64,000 nt of DNA, taken from Crotalaria pallida (lineage: Eukaryota > Streptophyta > Magnoliopsida > Fabales > Fabaceae). A program made the translations under genes and the position numbers. The stretch is taken from assembly GCA_037953625.1 (NCBI GenBank), contig CM075652.1, positions 37,814,501 to 37,878,500 of the forward strand, in the 5' to 3' direction. Under the pieces are notes generated by a model, which made no database searches, was not told the origin of the DNA, and saw nothing but the letters and a program-made list of their open reading frames with translations. Each line of letters begins with the position of its first letter. Position 1 is the stretch's first letter. Below are positions 9,886 through 19,354 of the stretch, piece after piece.

Positions 9886-12261
9886 TTAGCTAATAGTTAA
9901 TTCATCAAAAATACCAAGTTCTCTTCGAATGTTATAAAATGTGTCCCTTGGTAATGGTTTTGTAAAGATATCAGCTAATTGATCCGAAGTTTGAACAAAC
10001 TCAATAACACAATCACCTTTTTGAACATGATCTCTCAAAAAGTGATGCCTAATTTCAATATGCTTTGTCCTTGAGTGTAATACTGGATTTTTAGTCAAAT
10101 TAATTGCCGAAGTATTATCACACTTTATAGGGATTTTTGTCAAATTTAAACCAAAGTCAGATAATTGTTGCTTCATCCATAAAATTTGAGCACAACAACT
10201 ACCTGCAGCTATGTATTCGGCCTCCGCGGTTGATAAAGCTACACAATTTTGCTTTTTAGAAAACCACGATACAAGTGAATTACCAATTAAATGGCATGTT
10301 CCGGTTGTACTTTTTCGCTCAACTTTACAACCGGCAAAGTCAGAGTCCGAATAACCTATAAGTTTTAGAAAAGCATCCCTAGGATAATAAAGTCCAGTAT
10401 TTGTTGTACCCTTTAAGTATTTCATTATTCTTTTGACAGCAGTTAGATAAGACTCTCTCGGTTTTGCTTGAAAACGTGCACACATACATACACTAAACAT
10501 GATATCAGGCCTAGATGCAGTTAAGTATAACAAACTACCAATAATACCACGATACTTCGTTACCTCTACCGCTTTTCCAGCCTCATCTTGATCTAGGTAG
10601 CATGCAACGCTCATTGGTGTAGAAGCGGATTTGCACGAATCCATTCCAAAACGTTTGAGAAGCTCTCTACAATATTTACTTTGATGAATATAAATGCCAT
10701 CATTAAGCTGCTTTATTTGAAGACCAAGAAAGAATGTAAGCTCTCCCATCATCGACATCTCGAATTCGCTTTGCATCAAGTCTGAAAACTTCTTACACAA
10801 GTTATCGTTAGTAGCACCAAATATAATATCGTCAACATATATTTGAACCAATAAAATATCCTTACCGGAACGTTCAATAAAAAGTGTAGTGTCAACAGTG
10901 CCTCGTTTAAAACCTTTTTGTAATAAAAAATTGCTTAGTCGGTCGTACCAAGCTCTAGGAGCTTGTTTCAAACCGTACAAAGCCTTTTTCAGTTTGAAAA
11001 CGTAGTCCGAATGCTCAAAACTCTCGAATCCGGGAGGTTGTGACACATAAACTTCCTCTTGAATGTATCCGTTAAGAAAGGCGCTCTTAACATCCATTTG
11101 AAACAATTTAAAATTTATAATTGAAGCAAAAGCGAGAAGAATACGAATAGCTTCTAGTCTAGCAACGGGAGCATATGTCTCATCGTAATCGATTCCTTCT
11201 TCTTGACTATAACCTTGTGCTACCAACCTAGCTTTATTCCTAACAATAATACCCGATTCATCTAACTTATTCCTATAGACCCACCGAGTACCAATTTCAG
11301 GACGATCATCGGGTTTTGGCACAAGCTCCCAAACTTGGTTTCTTTCAAATTGATTTAATTCTTCTTGCATGGCCATAATCCAATGATCATCTTGAAGAGC
11401 CTCTTTGATATTCTTAGGTTCTATTTGAGATACAAAGGCAACATAATAACAAAAATTATTTAAAGTACGTCGGGTTACCACTCCCTTCGCAATGTCACCT
11501 AAGATATTAGAAATCGGATGATTTTTGTTGGACTTCCAAGCTATTGGTAATTGAGGTTGAATCTCTTGTGCTAAGTCTTTATCTTGTGCTTGCACCTCTC
11601 TATCTTCATTTTGATTCTCTTCCATTTGTTGTGGTGTTGAATTCTCATGATCCAAAAATGTACCTATATTATCATCACAAGAAACAACACAATCTCCTTT
11701 CGAAGATTCATCAAATACAACATGCACGGATTCCTCAACGGTTAATGTTCTTTTATTGTAGACTCTATATGCTTTGCTATGAGTTGAATAACCTATGAAT
11801 ATGCCTTCGTCGGCTTTAGAGTCAAACTTGCCGACCGGTTCCTTTCCGTTATTTAAAACAAACACCTTACACCCAAAAACATGAAAATGTGAAATATTTG
11901 GCTTTCGCCCTTTTAAAAGTTCATAAGGTGTTTTATTTAAATGCGGACGAATAAGAACCCTATTAAGCACATAGCAAGCGGTGTTTACCGCATCAGCCCA
12001 AAAATATTTAGGAACATTTGATTCTATCAACATAGTACGAGCAAGTTCCACTAATATTCTATTTTTCCTTTCTACAACTCCGTTTTGCTCCGGAGTCCTA
12101 GGGGCCGAAAATTGATGATCAATACCAAACTTATCACAAAACGCATCAATTCTAGTGTTTTCAAACTCACCTCCGTGATCACTTCTAATAGACACAATTT
12201 TCAAACTTAGTTGATTTTGGATGAGTTTGGCAAATTTTTTTAAAACATTTATAAACTTCAC
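9886..12261 (-). CDS. pol: Sirevirus pol: integrase core, reverse transcriptase, RNase H
   Basis: 791 codons, all on the minus strand. Integrase core: SIRSDHGGEFEN (second catalytic Asp) and EQNGVVERKN (catalytic Glu) near the N-terminus. Reverse transcriptase: QMDVKSAFLNGY and the catalytic YVDDIIFGA, copying the RNA genome to DNA. RNase H: GYSDSDFAGC and ALSTAEAEYIAA near the C-terminus, removing the RNA strand. The reading frame is +1 relative to the upstream protease/integrase ORF (12185-12988). The A-run encoded at 12235-12241 has one base too many, so the two overlap over 77 nt and integrase is split. The first in-frame ATG is an artefact of the frameshift. The ORF ends about 250 bp before the internal palindrome array. 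All catalytic motifs are present. Confidence 0.92.
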   Translation of the reverse strand: MKFINVLKKFAKLIQNQLSLKIVSIRSDHGGEFENTRIDAFCDKFGIDHQFSAPRTPEQNGVVERKNRILVELARTMLIESNVPKYFWADAVNTACYVLNRVLIRPHLNKTPYELLKGRKPNISHFHVFGCKVFVLNNGKEPVGKFDSKADEGIFIGYSTHSKAYRVYNKRTLTVEESVHVVFDESSKGDCVVSCDDNIGTFLDHENSTPQQMEENQNEDREVQAQDKDLAQEIQPQLPIAWKSNKNHPISNILGDIAKGVVTRRTLNNFCYYVAFVSQIEPKNIKEALQDDHWIMAMQEELNQFERNQVWELVPKPDDRPEIGTRWVYRNKLDESGIIVRNKARLVAQGYSQEEGIDYDETYAPVARLEAIRILLAFASIINFKLFQMDVKSAFLNGYIQEEVYVSQPPGFESFEHSDYVFKLKKALYGLKQAPRAWYDRLSNFLLQKGFKRGTVDTTLFIERSGKDILLVQIYVDDIIFGATNDNLCKKFSDLMQSEFEMSMMGELTFFLGLQIKQLNDGIYIHQSKYCRELLKRFGMDSCKSASTPMSVACYLDQDEAGKAVEVTKYRGIIGSLLYLTASRPDIMFSVCMCARFQAKPRESYLTAVKRIMKYLKGTTNTGLYYPRDAFLKLIGYSDSDFAGCKVERKSTTGTCHLIGNSLVSWFSKKQNCVALSTAEAEYIAAGSCCAQILWMKQQLSDFGLNLTKIPIKCDNTSAINLTKNPVLHSRTKHIEIRHHFLRDHVQKGDCVIEFVQTSDQLADIFTKPLPRDTFYNIRRELGIFDELTIS

Positions 12262-12988
12262 TTTTTGCGGATAAGAATAAAGTCCATGTGAATCTAGTAA
12301 AATCGTCTACTAAAACAAATCCATAGTAATTGCCACCTAAACTTTTAATTTGTGAAGGACCAAACAAATCCATATGGATTAGCTCCAAAGGCTTTGTTGT
12401 GCTTATCACATTTTTAGGTTTAAAAGAACTTTTAACTTGCTTGCACTTTTGACAAGAGTCACAAATGCCATCAAGCTTAAAATTTAGTTTAGGCAAACCA
12501 ATTACTAAATCTTTTCGCAAAAGTTTGTTTAATTGATTCACATTCACATGAGCAATTCGTCTATGCCAAAGACGAATTTCATCATCAAAAGATTTGAAAC
12601 ATTTTGAAAATAGTGAAGTTATCTCATCCAAATCAATTAAGTAAGTGTTATTAGAGCGACGACCAACAAACGTAACACTATCATCTATAGAAGACTTAAT
12701 GAAACATAATTCCGGAGTAAAAGTCACATAATTGCCCATATCGCATAGTTGGCTTATACTAAGCAAGTTGTGTTCTAAGCCTTCTACGTATAGGACATTT
12801 TCTATGACAAGGTTAGATACGTTACCGATCTTCCCGACTCCTAGAATTTTGCCCTTGTTGTTGTCGCCGTATGTCACAAATCCATCACTTTTCGGAGTAA
12901 GTTCCATGAAGTGCGTTTTGTCTCCCGTCATGTGTCTCGAACAACCACTATCCAAATACCATTTGCGCTCTTTGGTTCGAAGACACAC
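12185..12988 (-). CDS. pol: Sirevirus pol N-terminal part: protease, pre-integrase, integrase start
   Basis: 267 codons beginning GTG TGT at 12988, immediately after an in-frame TAG (12989-12991). It contains YLDSGCSRHMTGD (the copia aspartic protease D-S-G site), a pre-integrase zinc region (HRRIAHVN with paired cysteines in CDSCQKCK) and the first integrase Asp (HMDLFGPSQ). It lies in the +1 frame relative to gag, 9 nt after the gag TGA plus the G-T-A-G box. The same displacement is found in the right Sirevirus. The frame runs into a 1-nt insertion in the A-run at 12235-12241 and ends prematurely. Without that base it would continue into the reverse transcriptase ORF. Confidence 0.88.
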   Translation of the reverse strand: MCLRTKERKWYLDSGCSRHMTGDKTHFMELTPKSDGFVTYGDNNKGKILGVGKIGNVSNLVIENVLYVEGLEHNLLSISQLCDMGNYVTFTPELCFIKSSIDDSVTFVGRRSNNTYLIDLDEITSLFSKCFKSFDDEIRLWHRRIAHVNVNQLNKLLRKDLVIGLPKLNFKLDGICDSCQKCKQVKSSFKPKNVISTTKPLELIHMDLFGPSQIKSLGGNYYGFVLVDDFTRFTWTLFLSAKSEVYKCFKKICQTHPKSTKFENCVY

Positions 12989-13001
12989 CTACAAAAAAAT
13001 A

Positions 13002-14789
13002 TCATTTGGTTGACTTAGGTACCCAAGTGGTCTTGGGTCCTTTGTTGTTAGCATGGGGAGAAGTCCCCTTAACAATCCAAATATATTCACCGCTTGGTAT
13101 ACCAAATTTCTTTATATTACATTTATTCGTGGTATGCCCAAAGATCCCACAATAATGGCAAGTTGGGTTTTTAGAAATCTTATTCTTTGAAAATCCACCA
13201 ACTTTGCGATAATTGCGTTTCTTAGGTTTGGTATAGCCAAGACCGGATCTATTGCTATTGTTCCTTTGAGTTGAAAGCAAATGATCTAATGAAGTATCTC
13301 CTTTCATGAGCCTTGCAAGTCGATCATTCAAATTAAAAACTTATTTTTCCAAAGACTTGCAATTTTCACAACATGGAGTCTCATTTGATTTCAATTCACA
13401 ATTGCATGTAGAATTTGCATAAATGAGTTCAAGAGTTTCATTTTGAAGCTTAAGTTCTTCTAAATCTTTTTGAAGTGCAATTATCTTTTCATGTTGCTTC
13501 ATTATGAAATTCTTTCTTTCAACATTTATTTTAGCAAGTTTCTTCAACTCTTTATGCATCTCTACATACACATTGTACAATTCATTGAATGAAGGAGAAT
13601 TAGAACTTGAGCTAGCATCGGAAAGATAATCTACCTCATTGACGTTCTCACTTGATTTAATGCTCGAAGATTCCTCTTCATCAAGCTTTGTCATTAAACA
13701 TAGATTTGCAAGTTCTTCATCATCCGACGAGCTAGATGTTGATTGACTCTCTACTTCATCCCATACTATGTAAGCCCTTTTTCCTTTAGATGAGTTGAAC
13801 TTAGAGTTGTCACCTTCCGACTTCTTAAAATGATTTGGGCATTTTGATCGATAGTGACCAAGCTTTCCACACCCATGACACTTGATGTGATCCTTGTTAG
13901 TCTTATTTCTTGGTTGTGAATCCTTAGAATCTCTTTGTCTATTCTTTTCAAAGTTTCCCTTACTCTTAAAGAACCTACCAAGCTTTTTAACTAGCAAGCC
14001 AAGGGTCTCATCATCTATATCGGAGTCCGAGTCATCCACTTGAGAATTTTCCTCTTGTGCCTTAAGAGATTTTGAAGTTGATTTAAGAGCAATCCCCTTT
14101 TTCTTTCTATCGGCATCTTCATTCATGGATAACCGTCCAAGCTCCATTTCATGCTCTTGAAGCTTTCCGAATAGAGTTGCTAAATCAATTTGATCCACGT
14201 CTCTAGCTTCCATAATGGCCGTCACCTTAGGTTGCCATTCCCTGCTAAGACATCTCAAAATCTTATTAACAACTTCACCATTAGTTATAACTTTTCCAAG
14301 TGCAGAAAGATGATTAATGATATGAGTGAACCGCTTTTGCATGTCACCTATATTTTCATTAGGTAACATACGAAAGAGTTCATATTCATGCATGAGTGTA
14401 TTTAGCCTAGCCCTTCTAACCTCCGAAGTGCCCTCATGTGTGACTTGTAATGTGTCCCACATTTGTTTAGCATCAACACATTGAGATACTCGAAAGAACT
14501 CATCATAAGAAAGAGCGGACGTGATGATATTTTTAGCTTTTAAATCAAATGCAACTTTCTTCTTATCATCATTGTCCCAACTAGATTGAGGTTTAATTGA
14601 AACAACATCATTTACTTTCGTTTGAGGAACAAAAGGTCCATTCTCTATGGCGTTCCAAATTTCCATATCTATGGCTTGAATAAAAATTTTCATGCGGACC
14701 TTCCAATAAGCGTAACCCTCACCACTGAATAGTGAAGGACGATTAATGGAAGTTCCTTCACCACCAAAAGGATTTGAAATTGAGCCCAT
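13002..14789 (-). pseudogene. gag: Sirevirus gag (capsid/nucleocapsid) with one in-frame stop
   Basis: The start is ATG at 14789-14787 (MGSISNPFGGEG), 62 nt 3' of the primer-binding site and matching the MGSS start of the other Sirevirus. The N-terminal retrotransposon capsid region (W-N-A-I-E-N-G, then LMHEYELFRM) packages RNA. A first zinc knuckle C-x2-C-x4-H-x4-C (CHGCGKLGHYRSKC, about 13830-13880) is followed by an acidic/serine-rich stretch and a coiled-coil-prone, lysine/glutamate-rich segment. A second knuckle (CHYCGIFGHTTNKC) lies at about 13110-13160. TAA at 13341-13343 interrupts the frame after SLEK; both parts share one frame, so a single substitution explains it. gag ends with TGA at 13002-13004. 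Confidence 0.9.
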
Positions 14790-14850
14790 TGTTTCCAAGT
14801 AAAAAGGATCTTTTCGAAAAAGCTTTTTAAGGCTCGGATTTTTCGTCCGA

Positions 14851-14862
14851 GCTCTGATACCA
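14851..14862 (-). promoter_or_regulatory. Primer-binding site, initiator-Met tRNA
   Basis: The minus strand reads TGGTATCAGAGC, complementary to the 3' end of plant initiator methionine tRNA, two nucleotides inside the 5' LTR end at 14865. It primes minus-strand DNA synthesis and fixes the orientation of the element. Confidence 0.95.
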
Positions 14863-14864
14863 CT

Positions 14865-16396
14865 TGTTGGAAACCAACAAGCGGCTCAATATAGTCTAGA
14901 GGGGGGGGTGAATAGAATATTGAAGCCTTATTACAGATTTTTCGTCCACCTAAGAGAATGGTTTTATGAAAATAAATTTTCTTAAAAAAATTCAAATCAG
15001 ATTACTCGAGTAACTCAAGTCTTCACTCGAGTAATACGCAAGCAAAAATAATTTCACTCGAGTATTCAGCAAATCACTCGAGTATTACGAAAGCAAATTT
15101 TAAATCACTCGAGTATCAGAAAACCTACTCGAGTAATGTTTATAAACTGAAAGCAGATTACTCGAGTGACAAGAACTTTACTCGAGTAAACTGGGTAAAA
15201 TTCAATTTAAAACTTAGTTTTCAATGGAGTTCTTCAAGAATAACAATGCTATGATGATTCAACAAATTATGAATGATTAATATGAACAATTTCAAGTAAT
15301 ATTAACAAACAATTTTAGATCAATTATATTGAATTAAGAAAACCCCAATTCTAACCTAAAAATGCAATTGTTAATGAATTAATGCAATACAAGGAATGAA
15401 AATAAAAGAGACACAAGGATTTATCCTGGTTCACTTTCACCCACTTGAAAGCTACTCCAGTCCCCTCTTAAATCAAGAGAGATTCTTCACTAGAAATCTT
15501 CAAATGTAGATTTTACAATGTTTTAAGATGCAACTAGATTCTTAGTTCTCCTATCTTAAAACCCAACTCAAAGTGTGTACCAAACACTTTGATCTAATCT
15601 ACCCCTTTTGAGAATTCTAGATTTCCTTGCTAATTGATTGAAGATGCTTCCAACCAATCCTCTTTTCTTGCTTTGATTTGATCCTCAAAGTCTTCCTTGT
15701 GAGATTCTTCACTTGTGTTGAAACTTCAATAATGCAATCACAAATTGCAAATCTTCAACAACCACTAAGAACAAAAATATGATCTCAAGAATATTTGAAC
15801 AATGATAGAAAATAGAGTGAAGAATGAAAAGTTCTTTGTTGAATCTTGATAGCTCTTGAAAGATGTAAAATAGCTCTTGAATTGCCTTTGAAAGTGTATT
15901 GTAAAATTGTAAGAATGAAAGTATATCTTTTTGAAAGAGAAAATTAAGTCCTTTTAAAATTTTCAAACACTGATTGAATTACTCGAGTAAACCAAACAAC
16001 GTCACTCGAGTGAAACATATCAGATTAAGTTACTCGAGTGATGTGTAAACCATTACTCGATTAACCTGTCATGACATAAATTACTCGAGTGAACCAATAC
16101 TCATTACTCGAGTAAACTGATCAGAATCTGAATAAAAACAAAGTTTTTCTAAAATGATTTTCACAAGCTATTTAATCAAGATTTAAAGTATCTTCACTCT
16201 TAATCAAACATTATTTAAATATTCTTAAAATCACCTAAGCTACCCACACCAATGAGATGCATTGCATAAAATAAAGATTACATTGAAATAGAATTAATAA
16301 AAATCCTAATTCTAATCTTCATGTGGTGTAGCTTGCTTGTTGCCAATGTTGTTGCTTGGAGAGAGATTGTTAGCATCAAAACATGAGAATCCTACA
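14865..16396 (-). repeat. 5' LTR of the left Sirevirus
   Basis: 1532 bp, nearly identical to 5887-7416 (about two substitutions and two 1-bp indels seen by eye). Holds the promoter of the element, with the two CTCGAG arrays described for the other copy at about 15006-15187 and 15982-16112. Confidence 0.93.
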
Positions 16397-16772
16397 AGGT
16401 ATTATCAATTGTGAACAAAGGACATGGCGTATGGAATTGAACTTGTGAATATAGGAAATGGAAGTAAAATGATTATGTGTAAACAAAAGTAAAAGGTGAT
16501 ATATGTAAATTGAAATGAAGGGCAATCTGAATGTTGGGCTATAAAAGAGAATACTACTTGGTATGATTGTGATAACTGAGAAAGGAAATGAATAAGGAAA
16601 TTACATGAATGGTTAGATGTTGTATGTGTGTTGTTTAATTTAAACGTTTTATAATTGATTGGACAAGAATGTGGTATATATATGTTGGCCTCTGTTTGAG
16701 GTGACGATTTTTAAAATTGTGATGAATTGTTTATAATGAAAATGATGTTTTTTATGTATAATCTAGGTGGTT

Positions 16773-16937
16773 GTATGAGGTACCTTCCGGTGTGGAGGTG
16801 AAGTACCCACCGGCCAAATTGTATGAGGTACCTTCCAGTGTGAAGGTGAAGTACAATGGTATGAGGTATCTTCCAGTGTGAGGTGAAGTACCCATAGGCC
16901 AAGTGTATGAGGTACCTTCCTGCGTGGAGGTGAAGTA
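16773..16937 (+). repeat. Tandem hairpin repeats, TGAGGTACCTTCC type, four copies
   Basis: Four copies of a unit of about 40 bp: outer arm, TGAGGTAYCTTCC, short loop, a G-rich arm ending AGGTGAAG, outer arm. In copy 2 the outer arms ATTGTA (16818-16823) and TACAAT (16852-16857) pair perfectly. In copy 3 GGTA (16858-16861) pairs with TACC (16889-16892). The inner arms ACCTTCC and GGAGGT pair imperfectly. The same unit design recurs in the interior of the non-coding gypsy element at 58774-59260. The 157-residue minus-strand ORF across it is just translated repeat. Confidence 0.7.
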
Positions 16938-16944
16938 CGATAGT

Positions 16945-17225
16945 GTGTTGACCTCTGACCTGAGGGACACTAAATGAAATAAATTATTAATGTGTTGACC
17001 TCTGACCTGAGGGACACAATGAATTAAAATGAATGAGTGTTGACCTCTGACCTGAGGGACACAGAATGAAATAGAGTGTTGACCTCTGACCTGAGGGACA
17101 CAGAATGAAATAAAGTGTTGACCTCTGACCTGAGGGACACAGAATGAAATAGAGTGTTGACCTCTGACCTGAGGGACACCGGATGAAATAAAGAATTGAG
17201 TGTTGACCTCTAACCTGAGGGACAC
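16945..17225 (+). repeat. Seven-copy tandem hairpin repeat, GTGTTGACCTCTGACCTGAGG type
   Basis: Seven copies of a 26-bp core separated by 13-34 bp of A-rich spacer. Each core folds as GTGT pairing with ACAC and CCTC pairing with GAGG around a six-base loop. The first copy is 16945-16970 and the last, with one loop change, is 17200-17225. Related CCTC...GAGG hairpins lie at 16689-16701 and just after the array. They sit downstream of the Sirevirus insertion in the second gypsy segment. Confidence 0.8.
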
Positions 17226-18008
17226 ATAATTTAAATATGGAAAAGTATAAGGGCCTCTGATTTGAGGTGATGTACTGAAATGAAATGAGTATGTGAAATG
17301 AATAAATTAATAATGGAAATGGATGTTGAAATGAATAATGAAAATGGATGTTGAAATGGAATAATGAAAATGGAAATGTGAAATAAATAATGAATATGGA
17401 AATAATGAAATGAGTATGGTGTGCAATATGTGAATATATGCTTATTTGCTAATTGTGCTTGACCTAGTGGGTTATTATGTCTAGTTAGAATCTGCTTTCT
17501 ATTTCATGTGCAAAGCTCACTCCCTTACATTTTTCAGGTATGGAGATTGAGTTGGCACAGCCCCCGACCGAGCAGGAGTACTTTCCCTTACAGGGAGAGT
17601 AGGGTGTTATGGGTTTAGTGTATAGTATGGACCTAAGCCTCTTATCTTATTTTGATGTAAATCTAATATGCACATTTTAAATGAGGCTTAGGATGTTTTT
17701 TTTTGGCAAAGTTATATGTTTTGATTACGACACTCAAACTTATTATTTTTCGCTGAAAACTCTGAATATTTGATTATCTTATGCACTCTGATATATTTGG
17801 AGCCCATAGGGCCTTGTTATGAATTGGATATATATATTCTGAAGCCCTGCTGGCTACTTGATGTTTAATTGAAATTATTTATCACAGGTTAAATTTTGGA
17901 AAAGTCCTAAAATCAAACAAAACTCTGTCCGTTAGGGTGGTAGGGACTGGGTCCTAAGCCGTGGTAAGTTCTGCAGGCCCACTAGAAAATACTATCGCCC
18001 CCTAGATT

Positions 18009-18153
18009 GCAAATCTTCAACAGTGAGAGGGATTGGAACGGGGCATCTGTGATTTGCGACTGTACCCGAGTTTTCTACAGTGAGCCTTGATTATTTGATA
18101 TGAAATGATATGAATTGAAATGAATTTGAGACTGTACCCGAGTCTTCTACAGT
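18009..18153 (+). repeat. Hairpin pairs ACTGTA/TACAGT and GCAAATC/GATTTGC
   Basis: GCAAATC (18009-18015) pairs with GATTTGC (18051-18057). ACTGTA (18059-18064) pairs with TACAGT (18076-18081), and a second copy of the same hairpin occurs at 18131-18153. They lie in the right part of the solo LTR. Confidence 0.5.
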
Positions 18154-18696
18154 TCTCCTGGCTTGGAGCCAATTGTTGAGACAACTGTCGTGCCCACGTG
18201 GTAAAGGTCATGTACTCTTGTTTGCTTCCGACTAGGTTGGGTGGATGACCGAGGAGATGTAGACGTGTGTGCAAGCTGAATGATGATTTCCCCACATCAT
18301 TAAGCGAATCAAAAACGATAAGACATAAAAGACTAAGATGTTCAAAAGAAAAGTACAGTAAGGATATCAAGTGAGGAATGAGATTTGTGAGCCAAGTATG
18401 AAATAAGATTCCTGGAATAATTGATAAGTTTGGAAATAATGATGGGAGAAAGAATTGAAAAGAATTGTGTAAGTTTTATGAGAAAGATTTTGAGAATGTT
18501 ATTACGAAAATGGAGTATAATGTTGTGTTTATATGTTTATATGATGATCATGTTGTTGTTATGATTTCTTTGATGTTTGTTGTTTTGTCTTAATATTTGC
18601 CTATTGTAATTCCACACAGTCGACATTTATTGTTTTGGGTAGCTTACTCTCTCCTGTACTTCTGCTTTCTATTGGAAAATTTTATATGATCATTAG

Positions 18697-18972
18697 ATGG
18701 AAAATATACCGAGATTCCAGATCATTCGGGAGATAGGAGCATCTCCATTGAGAGGGAAAAACATAACCATGACCGCCTGCATCATAGTTTACCTAGAGAT
18801 GAAGAGGCGAAGGAAGGAGATCATGGAGAGGCTTTTAGCTCGTGAGAAGGAGGAGAACGAAGCACAAGACGACTCTATGGAAGATACTCCTGAGACGGCG
18901 GATGAGGACGGTTCTGCTTTGCGGTCTGAGAGTTTAACCGGCCAAGATTCGGAGCTAGATGGCGAGTCTTAG
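18697..18972 (+). CDS. Short charged ORF inside the solo LTR, unrecognised
   Basis: 91 codons starting MENIPRFQII, with a basic segment (EMKRRRKEIMERLLARE) followed by a strongly acidic, serine-rich tail. It lies about 380 bp before the LTR end. I recognise no family. The helix-prone basic stretch and acidic tail are compatible with a small nuclear protein but equally with chance. No second copy of this LTR part is in the window for comparison, so coding status is unproven. Confidence 0.25.
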   Translation: MENIPRFQIIREIGASPLRGKNITMTACIIVYLEMKRRRKEIMERLLAREKEENEAQDDSMEDTPETADEDGSALRSESLTGQDSELDGES

Positions 18973-19354
18973 GGTGTATGACTAGAGGATAGGTAACCCC
19001 CTCAGAGTATTGTATTCCATTGCAAGTTCTTACTTGCCATAGCTTTATCATACAGTACCCCGGCTAAAGTTTTGTTTAGCACTGATATTTTGAAACAAGT
19101 AAATGGGCTGTTGTAATTAAATGATGGTTTGTGAACAAGTTTCAAGGTGCGGTGTCTTGTGACATCTCGGTTTGGAACTTGAAAGATTTTATGCAATGTG
19201 AGGACATGAGTTTTTAATTGTAACTATGTTTTGAAAGTTTAAGTGTTCTCATGTCTATGTTATATATGTTTTAAAAAAAAAAATTGGCCCAAATTTTCAC
19301 TGTATTTCATTCTAAGCAGTTGTGGTTTTCAAGTTGCCAAATCGGGGTGTTACA

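Larger units (their letters stand above)
5887..16396 (-). mobile_element. Complete Sirevirus-type Ty1/copia retrotransposon, very young
   Basis: 10,510 bp bounded by TGTTGG and CCTACA ends, with a perfect target duplication aggta (5882-5886 / 16397-16401). Minus-strand order: LTR 16396-14865, initiator-Met primer site, gag with two zinc knuckles, protease, integrase, reverse transcriptase, RNase H, a palindrome array, an accessory ORF, multiplied polypurine tracts, LTR 7416-5887. The two LTRs (1530 and 1532 bp) differ at about two substitutions and two 1-bp indels by eye, so insertion was recent. gag has one in-frame stop and integrase has a 1-nt frameshift, so this copy is not obviously functional. 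Confidence 0.93.
4634..17930 (+). mobile_element. Second gypsy LTR segment nested in the solo LTR; right end unresolved
   Basis: It starts with TGTAACATCCC at 4634, the same kind of end as the other Tekay-like LTRs, and contains ATCGAT palindromes at 4926, 4946 and 4978. The Sirevirus at 5887-16396 interrupts it. The sequence resumes at 16402 with hairpin-forming tandem repeats, then LTR-like sequence (about 17500-17900) whose layout matches the 3' part of the LTR at 55689. I could not find a matching terminal repeat or target duplication on the right. The end given is approximate and the segment may be truncated. No coding region of its own is visible. Confidence 0.5.
2903..19354 (+). mobile_element. 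Gypsy (Tekay-like) solo LTR carrying nested insertions
   Basis: The left end TGTAACATCCCG and right end CGGGGTGTTACA form an imperfect terminal inverted repeat. The flanks carry a perfect 5-bp duplication catat (2898-2902 and 19355-19359) inside the Athila gag. Only one LTR-type 5' end of this family is present between the duplications and no coding region belongs to it, so I read it as a solo LTR, roughly 3 kb before nested insertions. Its first 450 bp match the head of the LTR at 32933 (same family). A second gypsy LTR segment begins inside it at 4634 and a full Sirevirus lies inside that. It carries a GA microsatellite (about 3967-4001) and pyrimidine- and purine-rich leader sequence. Confidence 0.8.

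Noticed and set aside
14851..14862. Possible tRNA gene because of tRNA-like sequence (also 39355, 52768, 20381, 58171)
   Set aside because: Only 12-18 nt complementary to tRNA 3' ends and next to LTRs; these are primer-binding sites, not tRNA genes.
16945..17225. Regularly spaced repeats resembling a CRISPR array
   Set aside because: Spacers are short, A-rich and similar to each other, repeats are hairpins inside a plant retroelement, and no cas genes exist; this is eukaryotic nuclear DNA.
16752..17225. 157-residue ORF on the minus strand
   Set aside because: It is the translation of the two tandem hairpin arrays (repeating VPQVRGQHSI) with no start context.
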